Assembly (NCBI GenBank): GCA_016789865.1
Contig: JAEUPC010000156.1
Location: forward strand, 1-64,000
Origin: Rubrivivax sp.
GTDB lineage: Bacteria; Pseudomonadota; Gammaproteobacteria; Burkholderiales; Burkholderiaceae_C
Direction of reading: 5' to 3'
DNA length: 64,000 nt
Shown: positions 34,155-42,240 of the stretch, in pieces
Layout of the letters: each line of letters opens with the position of its first letter
How positions within the stretch are numbered: the first letter of the stretch is position 1
The notes under the pieces: model-generated
Told to the model about the DNA's origin: nothing
Database searches by the model: none
Seen by the model: the letters and a program-made list of their open reading frames with translations, nothing else
Program-made: the position numbers and the translations under genes

Positions 34155-35297
34155 ATGACTTCCGCGCAGATCATCGTGCTGGCCACGCCGGTGTTCTTGG
34201 CCCTCATCGCCTTCGAGTTCGCGGTCGGGCTGGCGCGCGGCCGCAACACCTACCGGCTCAACGACGCGCTGAACAGCATCGGCCTGGGCGTCATGAGCGA
34301 AGTGATCAAGGTGTTCACGCGCCTGGCCACCATCGGCATCTACACGCTGGCCTACGAGCATGTCTCGCTGTGGCAGCTGAGCGCCGGCACGTGGTGGGTG
34401 TGGCCGGCGGCGCTGGTGGGCTACGACTTCCTCTACTACTGGCTGCACCGTGGCGGCCACCGCGTGGCGGTGCTGTGGGCCGCGCACGTGGTGCATCACC
34501 AGAGCGAGGACTACAACCTGAGCACAGCGCTGCGCCAGACGAGCACCGGCTTCCTGTTCGGCTGGGTCTTCTTCCTGCCGCTGGCGGTGCTGGGTGTGCC
34601 GCCGCTGGTGTTCGGCACGGTGGCGCTGATCGACCTGCTGTACCAGTACTGGGTGCACACGCAGCAGATCGGCAAGCTCGGCTGGTTCGACCGCTGGTTC
34701 TGCGCGCCTTCCAACCACCGCGTGCATCACGCGGTGAACGAGCGCTACCTGGACAAGAACTACGGCGGCATCCTGATCGTGTGGGACCGCCTGTTCGGCA
34801 CCTTCGCGCCGGAAGACGACCGCGAGCCGTGCGTCTACGGCACGCGCGCGCCGCTGCGCAGCTGGAACCCGCTGTGGGCCAACCTGCAGGTCTACCGCGA
34901 GCTGGCGCTGGACAGCTGGCGCGCAAGGTCGTGGGCCGACAAGCTGAAGGTGTGGCTCGCGCCGCCCGGCTGGCGGCCCGCCGACGTGGCCGCGCGCTGG
35001 CCCAAGCCGGCCTTCGACATGCACAAGCTGAGGCGCTACGACCCCGCCATCACCGAGCAGGCCGGCTGGGTGGCCGGCACGCTGTTCCTGGTGGTGCTGC
35101 TGCTGACCACGCTGCTGCTGTGGAACGCGCACCGCCTCGCGCCGTGGCTCTTGGTCTCACTGGCGCTGGCCGTCGTCGTGCTGCTGTGGGCGGTGGGCGC
35201 GGTGACCGAGCCGCGCGGCGACGACGACACGGCGCGCGCCGAAACCGAACCCGCGCCGCTGACGCAACGCTGGTCCAGTGCCATCCGGCGCGATTGA
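34155..35297 (+). CDS. Sterol desaturase / fatty acid hydroxylase superfamily membrane protein
   Basis: A 380-residue di-iron membrane protein with hydrophobic segments at the N-terminus, middle and C-terminus. The histidine boxes are HRGGH, HVVHHQSEDYN and HRVHHAVNERYLDKNYGG, with the spacing of the superfamily that includes sterol desaturases, carotene hydroxylases and alkylglycerol monooxygenase. It probably hydroxylates or desaturates a lipid. The ATG at 34155 is used; a GTG nine bases earlier is possible. TAGAGT lies seven bases before the ATG. Nine bases separate it from the TlpA-like gene. Confidence 0.85.
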   Translation: MTSAQIIVLATPVFLALIAFEFAVGLARGRNTYRLNDALNSIGLGVMSEVIKVFTRLATIGIYTLAYEHVSLWQLSAGTWWVWPAALVGYDFLYYWLHRGGHRVAVLWAAHVVHHQSEDYNLSTALRQTSTGFLFGWVFFLPLAVLGVPPLVFGTVALIDLLYQYWVHTQQIGKLGWFDRWFCAPSNHRVHHAVNERYLDKNYGGILIVWDRLFGTFAPEDDREPCVYGTRAPLRSWNPLWANLQVYRELALDSWRARSWADKLKVWLAPPGWRPADVAARWPKPAFDMHKLRRYDPAITEQAGWVAGTLFLVVLLLTTLLLWNAHRLAPWLLVSLALAVVVLLWAVGAVTEPRGDDDTARAETEPAPLTQRWSSAIRRD

Positions 35298-35306
35298 GAG
35301 TCGACG

Positions 35307-35933
35307 ATGCGCCCTTCGCAACTCCCTGACGCACCGGCGCACCCCGCCCGCCGCGAGTGGTGCGCGCGGGGCGCGCGGTGGACTTCGTGCGCCTGGGCGG
35401 CAGCGTCGGGGCTGCCGCTGCTCGCCACCGGCCGCGCGCTGGCGCAGACGCCCGCCGTGCCTTCCCCATTGCCGCCCGCGGCAGACCCCGCCCAGGAGGG
35501 CAAGGCGCCGCCGCTGCCGGCCGTCGGCCAGCCGTTGGCGCTGCCCGATATGGAACTGCTCGACGGCCAGCGCTTCGGCGCCGCGCAGGCCGACGGTCGC
35601 GTGCTGCTGCTGTACTGGTGGGCCAGCTGGTGCCCGTTCTGCGCGCTGACCAGCCCGCATGTGGACAAGTTGTGGCAGGCCCAGCGCGCACGTGGCCTGT
35701 TGATGCTGGCGCTGTCCATCGACCGCCGCGCCGACGACGCCCGCACCTACCTGCAGCGGCGCGGCTACGCCTGGCCCACCGTCTGGGTGAGCCCGGCGTT
35801 GCAGCAGCGGCTGCCCAAGCCCAAAGGGCTGCCGGTCACCGTGGTGCGCGGGCGCGACGGTCGCGTGCTGCAGGCCGAAGGCGGGCAGCTGTTCCCGGAG
35901 GACGTCGAAGCGCTCGCGCGCCACCTCGGCTGA
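35307..35933 (+). CDS. TlpA-like periplasmic thioredoxin
   Basis: A 208-residue exported thiol-disulfide protein. The N-terminus has Arg pairs and a moderately hydrophobic stretch ending in RALAQT, compatible with a Sec or Tat signal. The thioredoxin-fold domain has the active site WASWCPFCALTSPH (near 112-125) and the cis-proline segment KGLPVTVVRGRDG. Such proteins reduce periplasmic disulfides, for example in cytochrome c maturation. It follows the desaturase-type gene closely, so they are probably co-transcribed. Confidence 0.87.
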   Translation: MRPSQLPDAPAHPARREWCARGARWTSCAWAAASGLPLLATGRALAQTPAVPSPLPPAADPAQEGKAPPLPAVGQPLALPDMELLDGQRFGAAQADGRVLLLYWWASWCPFCALTSPHVDKLWQAQRARGLLMLALSIDRRADDARTYLQRRGYAWPTVWVSPALQQRLPKPKGLPVTVVRGRDGRVLQAEGGQLFPEDVEALARHLG

Positions 35934-36135
35934 GACCAAGCACCAAGCAACAAGCGCCGGGCGGTGGGCGGCGTGCCTGGAATCGGTGCACCCCTGACCC
36001 GCCGGGCCACGCCCCGCCGCCAGCATCCTCGCGCGGTGTGCAACGCACAATGCCGCCCACCGCGCCACGCGAGGCGCGGCGCAGGCCGGCCGAGATGCCC
36101 GCACGCGCTTCTTTCCAACTGGAGCGAGCCCGACG

Positions 36136-38091
36136 ATGGCCAAGGACTTCGACCGCATGGAAGACAGCAACCGCTCGGGCAACCCGAGCATCCACGAGGT
36201 CTCCGACCCCGCGCGGCGGGTGGTGCTGCGCGGCAGCGGAGCCGCGCTGCTGGCCGGCCTGGCCCCCGCGGCCGGCTGGGCGCCCGCGGGGCTCTCGGCT
36301 TCGGCGCTGGCCGCGTCGGTGGCGCTGGGCGGCTGCGCCGCGACCGGCGGCGGGGCCGCGCCGCCGCGCCTGGGCTTCAAGAGCGTGCCGGCCGGCGCGG
36401 CCGACCGCATCACCGTGCCCGAGGGCTACACCGCCACGCCGTTTCTGCCCTGGGGCGAGCCGGTGGGCATCGCCGGCCAGATGCCGGCGTTCAAGGACGA
36501 CGCCAGCAACAGCGCGGCCGACCAGGCGGTGCAGATGGGCATGCACCACGACGGCGTCCACTTCTTCCCGCTGGAAGGCAGCCCCGCGCACGGGTTGCTG
36601 GTGATGAACCACGAATACGCCGACGACGGCCTGCTGCATGTGGGCGGCATGAGCGACTGGAGCGCCGAGAAGGTGCGCAAGAGCCAGGCCGCGCACGGCG
36701 TCTCGGTCACCGAGGTGCGGCTGGAGGGCAGCCGCTGGCACGCCGTGCGGCCTTCGCGCTACGCGCGCCGCTTCACCGCGAGCACGCCGTTCGCCATCGG
36801 CGGCCCGGCCGCGGGTCACCCGATGATGCGTACCGCCACCGACCCCGAGGGCCGGCGCGCGCTGGGCACGTTGAACAACTGCGCCAGCAGTCTCACGCCC
36901 TGGGGCACGTACCTGTCGGGCGAGGAGAATTTCCACGGTTACTTCGCCACCGCCGACCAGCCCACGGCGCACGAGCGCCGTTGGGGCCTGCGCAAGAGCG
37001 GCTTCGGCTACCGCTGGCACGAGCACGACGAGCGCTTCGATGCCGTGCGCCACCCCAACGAACCCAACCGCTTCGGCTGGGTGGTGGAGATCGACCCCTA
37101 CGACCCGACCAGCACGCCGGTCAAGCGCACCGCGCTCGGCCGCGCCGCGCATGAAGGCGCCTGGGTGGCGGTGACGCAGGACGGCCGCGCCGTCGTCTAC
37201 AGCGGCGAGGACGCGCGCTTCGAGTACATCTACAGGTTCGTCAGTCGAGACAAGATCAAGCCCGGCGGCTTCAGGGCCAACGCCGAGTTGCTCGACCATG
37301 GCCAGCTCTACGTGGCGCGCTTCGATGCCGGCGGCCGCGGGCGCTGGATGCCGATGGTCGCCGGGCAAGGGCCTCTGATCGGGTTCCCGAACCAGGGCGA
37401 GGTGGTGATCAAGGCGCGCCAGGCCAGTGACCTGCTGGGCGCCACCAAGATGGACCGGCCCGAGTGGCTGGCCATCGACAAGGCGACGCGCTGGGTCTAC
37501 TGCACGCTTACCAACAACTCCAGCCGTGGCCAAGGCAGCAACCCCGCCCCCGACGCCGCGAACCCGCGCGCCCAAAACAGCTTCGGCCACATCATCCGCT
37601 GGCGCGAAGAGGGTGACTACGACGGCGAGCTGTTCGAGTGGAACCACCTCGTGCTGGCCGGCGACCCGGCCAACGAGCGCGCCGAGGCCAAGGGCAACAT
37701 CAAGGGCGACCTCTTCGCCTGCCCCGACGGCATCACCTTCGACCCGCTGGGCGGCCTGTGGGTGCAGACCGACATGGGGCCGGCGGCGATGAACAAGGGT
37801 GAACTCGCGCGCATCGGCAACAACCAGATGCTGGCCTGCGACTTGGCCACCGGCGAGTTCCGCCGCTTCCTCGTCGGCCCGGTGAACTGCGAGATCACCG
37901 GGGCGGCGTTCACGCCCGACAGCCGCACCGTCTTCGTGAACATCCAGCACCCGGGCGAGACGCCCAGCGAGCGCAGCGACCCACGCGAACCGCGCCGCTT
38001 CAGCAACTGGCCCGACTTCAAGCCCGACGGCCGGCCACGCTCGGCCACGGTGGTGATCCGCAAGGACGATGGCGGGGTGATCGGCAGCTGA
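36136..38091 (+). CDS. phoX: PhoX family alkaline phosphatase
   Basis: A 651-residue PhoX-type phosphatase, calcium/iron-dependent and exported by the Tat pathway. ARRVVLRGSGAALLAG (about 27-42) is the twin-arginine signal. PVGIAGQMPAFKDD, MHHDGVHFFPLEG, LVMNHEY, TLNNCASSLTPWGTYLSGEENFHGYF, YSGEDARFEYIYRFVS, DGITFDPLGGLWVQTDMG and FVNIQHPGE are family blocks that supply metal-binding Glu/Asp and Cys. It releases phosphate from organic esters in the periplasm. I looked for a Pho box upstream and saw none. The upstream gap (35934-36135) shows nothing specific. Confidence 0.93.
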   Translation: MAKDFDRMEDSNRSGNPSIHEVSDPARRVVLRGSGAALLAGLAPAAGWAPAGLSASALAASVALGGCAATGGGAAPPRLGFKSVPAGAADRITVPEGYTATPFLPWGEPVGIAGQMPAFKDDASNSAADQAVQMGMHHDGVHFFPLEGSPAHGLLVMNHEYADDGLLHVGGMSDWSAEKVRKSQAAHGVSVTEVRLEGSRWHAVRPSRYARRFTASTPFAIGGPAAGHPMMRTATDPEGRRALGTLNNCASSLTPWGTYLSGEENFHGYFATADQPTAHERRWGLRKSGFGYRWHEHDERFDAVRHPNEPNRFGWVVEIDPYDPTSTPVKRTALGRAAHEGAWVAVTQDGRAVVYSGEDARFEYIYRFVSRDKIKPGGFRANAELLDHGQLYVARFDAGGRGRWMPMVAGQGPLIGFPNQGEVVIKARQASDLLGATKMDRPEWLAIDKATRWVYCTLTNNSSRGQGSNPAPDAANPRAQNSFGHIIRWREEGDYDGELFEWNHLVLAGDPANERAEAKGNIKGDLFACPDGITFDPLGGLWVQTDMGPAAMNKGELARIGNNQMLACDLATGEFRRFLVGPVNCEITGAAFTPDSRTVFVNIQHPGETPSERSDPREPRRFSNWPDFKPDGRPRSATVVIRKDDGGVIGS

Positions 38092-38147
38092 CCTGACTGA
38101 CTGACTGAGCTGAGGGACCTGAGGTTCGCGCTGGCCGGCACCGCGCG

Positions 38148-38263
38148 CGCCAAGGGCGCCGGGTGGTCGGCTTGCGCGAATGTCCTCTTCCGAGGGCCTG
38201 GCTTCGCCAGGCCCTCGGACGCCCCCTTGATTTCGCTGCGCCGACCACCCGGCGTCCTTGGCG
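38148..38263. repeat. Large nested inverted repeat between phoX and the cyclase gene
   Basis: An outer inverted repeat of 24 bases (38148-38171 and 38240-38263) has one mismatch. Inside it sits a second, perfect 14-base-pair hairpin (38189-38202 and 38206-38219, loop TTC) built on GAGGGCCTGGC. Together they could fold as one long cruciform or RNA hairpin. It lies between two convergent genes, where a bidirectional terminator would be expected, but has no T tract on either strand. Confidence 0.85.
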
Positions 38264-38303
38264 ATCACCCGTGTTGGTCTTCGACGAGCGGGGGCACCGT
38301 CGG

Positions 38304-41300
38304 TCAGGATCTTGACGGTGGGGTGCTTTGCCGGGTGGCCGCCCAGGCGGCGGCGATCTCGCGGTGCAGCGCGATGTTGTGGCGGATGCCGACCTGCGTT
38401 TCTTCGCCGCCGGCGCGCGCCGTCATCGCCTGCAGCTCGGCGTGCGCGGCCTCCAGCGCGGCCCGGGCCCGCGGGTCGCCGGCCGCCGCCCACACGCGAT
38501 GGCAGGCCATGCGCGGGCGCAGCAGGTCTTCGGTGTTGGCCAGCGACAGGCCCGTGGCCAGCGCGGCCTCGACCTGTTCGGCCAGCGCTTGCGCCAGCGG
38601 CAGCTGACCTTGCGCCAGGTGCAGCAGCGCCACGTCGGCGCGCACCTGGCAGACAAAGCCTGCGGCATCGAGCGCCTCGAAGATCTCGAGGGCGCGCGCA
38701 AAGGCCTCCCGCGCGGCATCCGCCTCGCCGGCGGCCGCGGCCAGGCGGCCGCGCAGCAGCGCGCAGCGCCCCTGCGTGTCGCGGCTTTCGCAGCGCAGCG
38801 CCATCGGCTCCGCGTCGGCCAGCTGCGCTGCGGCCTGTTCGTGGTCGCCCAGCTCGAAATGGCAGCGTGCCGCGTTGTAGTGGCCCAGCGCGATGTAGAT
38901 GGTCCAGCCGATTTCGCGTGCGATCGCCGTGGCCGCCTCGAACTGGGCCAACGCCTCGTGGTAGCGCCCGGCTTCGAGGTCGCGGCCGGCCAGCGACGCG
39001 AGCGTGGAGACCTGCGGCCGGCGCAACCCACGCTGCTTGGCCAGCGCCAGCGCTTCCAGGCAGGTGGCGCGGGTCTGCCGCAGGTCGCCAAAGCCGTGCT
39101 CGACGATGGAGCGCAGGGTCAACAGCTGCACCTCCAGCAGTTCCAGCTTCTTCGTCGGCTGGTCGCGCAGGGCTTCGCGCACGTGCGTCATGGCGGCCTG
39201 CGCCTGGGTGAGTGCCGCCGGGATGTCGCCCTGGCTATAGCGGCTCCAGGCGATCTGCCCGAGGGCGAGCGCGGCGACCTCGGCGTTGCCCGAACGCCGC
39301 GCGAGCGCCAGCGCGCGGGTCGCCAAGTCGTGCGCCGCCGCCTCGTCGCCGCGGCGCGAGGCCAGCAGGGCATGCGCCCCCAGCAGGTCGGCGCGCAACG
39401 CGTCGTCGTCCAGCGCCTCGGCGATCTCGTTGCGCTGCTGCAGCGCCTGCTCCTGCAGCGCGCGCTGCCCGGTGAGGTCGGCCACGGTTTGCTGCAGGAA
39501 GAGCAGCCGGTTGCGCAGGCGCGGGTCGGTGGCCGCCGGGCTGCGCAGCGCACGCTCCAGGTGTTCGAGCGCGGCGGCGTTGGCGCTGCGCGCCTCGGCA
39601 TCGAGCGCCGCCCGATGGAAGTAGTCCAGCGCCCGGGCGTGGTCGCCGGCGCGCTCGTAGTGTTCGCCGGTGACGGCCAGGTACTCGGCCGAGCGGTCGC
39701 CCACGCGCTCGGCCAGCCACTGCGCCACCGCGGCATGGCCGGCCCGGCGCGCCGGCCTGAGCACGGTGTCGTAGGTCACCTGCTGCAGCAGATGGTGGTG
39801 GAAGGCCTCCTCGGGCGTGCCCTCGAACGCGCTGCCGTCACGCCGGTGGATCAGCTCCTTGTGCTGCAGGGTCGGCACCGACGCCTCGGCCTGCGGGTCG
39901 AGGGCGGCCAGCGCGCGGTCCCAGAAGACCGGGCCGACGATGCTCGCCTGCTGCAGCGCCAGGCGGTCGGCCGCCGGCAGCGCATCCAGGCGCGCTTGCA
40001 GCACGCCGACGAGGGTGGTCGGTACGCGCGCCTGGCTCAGCCGGCCAGGCAGCACGCGCCAGTGATCGCCCCCAGCGCCGCCGTCGGCGCTATCGCCACG
40101 GTCGCCACGGTCGCCACGGTCGCCCTCGGCGACGATGACGCCGTCGTCGAGGAACATGCGCACCAGCTCTTCCATGTAGAACGGGTTGCCGCCGGCCTGC
40201 GCCACGAGCAGGGCGTGCAACTGCGGCGCGCCTTCGGTCACGCGGGCGAGCAGGGCGCGCGCCAGGTGGTCGCCTTGCGCCGCGTCCAGCGCCGGCAGGC
40301 GCAGCAGGCGGTGGGCGGCCACGCCTTGGCCCCAGGCGGGGCGGCGCTCCAGCAGCTCGGGCCGCGCGGTGGCCAGCAGCATCAACGGCATCGCCTTGGC
40401 GTTCAGCAGCTCGCTGATGAAGTCCAGCGACGCGTCATCGGCCCACTGCAGGTCTTCGAGCAGCATGGCCAGCGCGGCGCCCTCGGCAGCCAGGCCGCGC
40501 AGGTAGCCGCGCAGTGCGGAGAAACCGAGCTCGCGCAGCTGGCGTGGCTCCAGGCCCCGGACGTGCGGGCTCTGGGCGAAGTCCAGTCCGATCAGCTGGC
40601 CGATGCGGTGCGCCTTGGCCTCGGCCTGCGCGCCCAGGTACGGCACGAGCCCGTCCACCAGCTTGGTGCGCGCCAGCTCGCTGCCGTCGCTGTCGGCGAT
40701 CTGCAGCCGCCAGGCCAGCAGGTCGCGCACGAGGCCGTAGGGCTGCAGCCGCGCGCCTTGATGCGCGCGCCCCAGCAGCAGCCAGAAGCGCTGCGGGTGC
40801 GCCTCCAGCAGGCCTTGCAGCTCGCGCAGCAGGCGGCTCTTGCCCAGGCCCGGCTGGCCGATGACGGTGGCGGCGTGCAGCGTGCGTTCGGCGGCCACGC
40901 GGTCCGGCAGCGCGGCCAGCTGCGCCAGTTCGGCGTCACGCCCCACCAGCGGCGTGGCCACGCCTTCGATGCCGCGCGTCTCGACGCGGAAGGCGCGCGG
41001 CTTGGCGCGCTGCACGAAGTAGGTGAGCAGCGGCTCGTCGCGGCCCTTCACCATGAGCGGCGGCTGCGCTTGCACGTCGAAGACGCCGCGCACCTGCAGG
41101 AAGGTGTCGTGGCTGATGCGCAAGGCACCCACCGGCGCCGTCTGCTCCATGCGCGCGGCGATGTTCACCGTCAGGCCGCGGATCGTGCCCTCCTCGTCGA
41201 CACCGCCGCCCAGCAGCACCGGACCGGTGTGGATGCCCACGCGCACGTTGCAGCCGTCGTGGCCATGCGAGCGGCGCACGCGCTCGCCCAGCGCGCGCCC

Positions 41301-41747
41301 TTCGGCCAGCAGCGCCAGAGCGCAATGCACGGCGCGTTCGGCATCGTCTTCCAGCCGGCGCTCGGCGCCGAAGGCGGCCAGCAGGTTGTCGCCGGCGTAC
41401 TGCAGCACCTTGCCGCCGTGCGCCACCACCACCTCGGTGCAGCGGGCGAGCGCACCGTCCATCACTTCGTGGATGTCTTCGGGGTCCAGGTGCTGGCTCA
41501 GCGCGGTCGAGCCCACGACATCGAGAAACAGCACGGCCACCTGCTTGAGCGCCTGCTCCGGCGGCGCCGGCTCGGCCGCGGGGCCCCCGGCCGGCAACGC
41601 CGGCCGCGCCGGAAGGCCCGCCAGACGACCCAGTTGCTCGCGCATCGGCCCGAGCGCGGCATCGACCACCGCGTCGCCCAGCAACGCACGCTGGGCCTCG
41701 AGGGCCGCGATGGCGGCCTGCAGCGCGGCCGGATCGGGCGTGCTCAA
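38304..41747 (-). CDS. Class III adenylate/guanylate cyclase with AAA-type ATPase and TPR domains
   Basis: A 1147-residue signalling protein. A short N-terminus precedes a class III cyclase domain (about 68-250): VLFLDVVGSTALS with metal Asp76, YAGDNLLAAFG with Asp120, RVGIHTGPVLLGG and VNIAARMEQ. Next is a STAND-like ATPase with GQPGLGKSRLL (about 297-307) and LLEDLQWADDASLDF. The last 450 residues are TPR-like helices. The cyclase substrate-specifying residues were not resolved by eye, so cAMP is assumed. The start is a TTG directly after the stop of the DUF3237 gene. It is the last gene of the operon mmsA-M28-DUF3237-cyclase. There is a short Gly/Asp repeat (GDRGDRGDRGD) in the ATPase part. 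Confidence 0.88.
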   Translation of the reverse strand: MSTPDPAALQAAIAALEAQRALLGDAVVDAALGPMREQLGRLAGLPARPALPAGGPAAEPAPPEQALKQVAVLFLDVVGSTALSQHLDPEDIHEVMDGALARCTEVVVAHGGKVLQYAGDNLLAAFGAERRLEDDAERAVHCALALLAEGRALGERVRRSHGHDGCNVRVGIHTGPVLLGGGVDEEGTIRGLTVNIAARMEQTAPVGALRISHDTFLQVRGVFDVQAQPPLMVKGRDEPLLTYFVQRAKPRAFRVETRGIEGVATPLVGRDAELAQLAALPDRVAAERTLHAATVIGQPGLGKSRLLRELQGLLEAHPQRFWLLLGRAHQGARLQPYGLVRDLLAWRLQIADSDGSELARTKLVDGLVPYLGAQAEAKAHRIGQLIGLDFAQSPHVRGLEPRQLRELGFSALRGYLRGLAAEGAALAMLLEDLQWADDASLDFISELLNAKAMPLMLLATARPELLERRPAWGQGVAAHRLLRLPALDAAQGDHLARALLARVTEGAPQLHALLVAQAGGNPFYMEELVRMFLDDGVIVAEGDRGDRGDRGDSADGGAGGDHWRVLPGRLSQARVPTTLVGVLQARLDALPAADRLALQQASIVGPVFWDRALAALDPQAEASVPTLQHKELIHRRDGSAFEGTPEEAFHHHLLQQVTYDTVLRPARRAGHAAVAQWLAERVGDRSAEYLAVTGEHYERAGDHARALDYFHRAALDAEARSANAAALEHLERALRSPAATDPRLRNRLLFLQQTVADLTGQRALQEQALQQRNEIAEALDDDALRADLLGAHALLASRRGDEAAAHDLATRALALARRSGNAEVAALALGQIAWSRYSQGDIPAALTQAQAAMTHVREALRDQPTKKLELLEVQLLTLRSIVEHGFGDLRQTRATCLEALALAKQRGLRRPQVSTLASLAGRDLEAGRYHEALAQFEAATAIAREIGWTIYIALGHYNAARCHFELGDHEQAAAQLADAEPMALRCESRDTQGRCALLRGRLAAAAGEADAAREAFARALEIFEALDAAGFVCQVRADVALLHLAQGQLPLAQALAEQVEAALATGLSLANTEDLLRPRMACHRVWAAAGDPRARAALEAAHAELQAMTARAGGEETQVGIRHNIALHREIAAAWAATRQSTPPSRS

Positions 41748-42224
41748 TCAGCCCACCTGCCACACGTCGAGCACCACGCGGCGGGCCTCGCGCCGGCCGC
41801 GGGCCAGCGCCAGCACGCGGTTGAGGTGCTCGTACATCGCGTGGCCGGTGGTGAACCGCATCAGCGTGCAGAAGAAGTACTCGTCGGGGGCCACGGCCTC
41901 GCCACGCGCCAGCCGCGCCAGCACCTCGGGCGGGCCGTGGCGCAGGCCGTTGCTCTGCACCTCGATGCGCGCGCCCTCGGGCGTCTCGATCACGTAGTGC
42001 GCGGCGATCTCCAGCGCACCATCGGCGCGGTTCCATTGCCAGTCGGTGCCGCCGGGCAGGATGCGACCGTTGAGGGCCGGCCCCACCACCTCGCCGCCGG
42101 TGAGCGGCACCACGCGGCGCTCGCCCATCGGCGCACTGCCCAGCGACAGCACCGCTTCGACGTCGCAGCGCACCTGCGTGAGGTAGGTGAGCGCCGGCGC
42201 GGGCAGCACGGTCGGTTCGGTCAT
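41748..42224 (-). CDS. DUF3237 domain-containing protein
   Basis: A 158-residue cytoplasmic protein of the DUF3237 family, a small beta-barrel-like domain of unknown function. Typical parts are GERRVVPLTGGEVVGPALNGRILPGG (split in family blocks), DWQWNRADGALEIAAHYVIET, and YFFCTLMRFTTG. Its TGA is followed without a gap by the TTG start of the cyclase, and it begins 16 bases after the M28 peptidase stop. A role with either neighbour is unknown. Confidence 0.85.
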   Translation of the reverse strand: MTEPTVLPAPALTYLTQVRCDVEAVLSLGSAPMGERRVVPLTGGEVVGPALNGRILPGGTDWQWNRADGALEIAAHYVIETPEGARIEVQSNGLRHGPPEVLARLARGEAVAPDEYFFCTLMRFTTGHAMYEHLNRVLALARGRREARRVVLDVWQVG

Positions 42225-42240
42225 GAAAGCACCTTCGCGT

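Noticed and set aside
35934..36135. Pho box upstream of phoX
   Set aside because: I searched for two CTGTCAT-like direct repeats 11 bases apart and found none convincing.
38092..38112. CTGA repeats after the phoX stop as an operator or element end
   Set aside because: Only about four copies of a four-base unit; too short to interpret.
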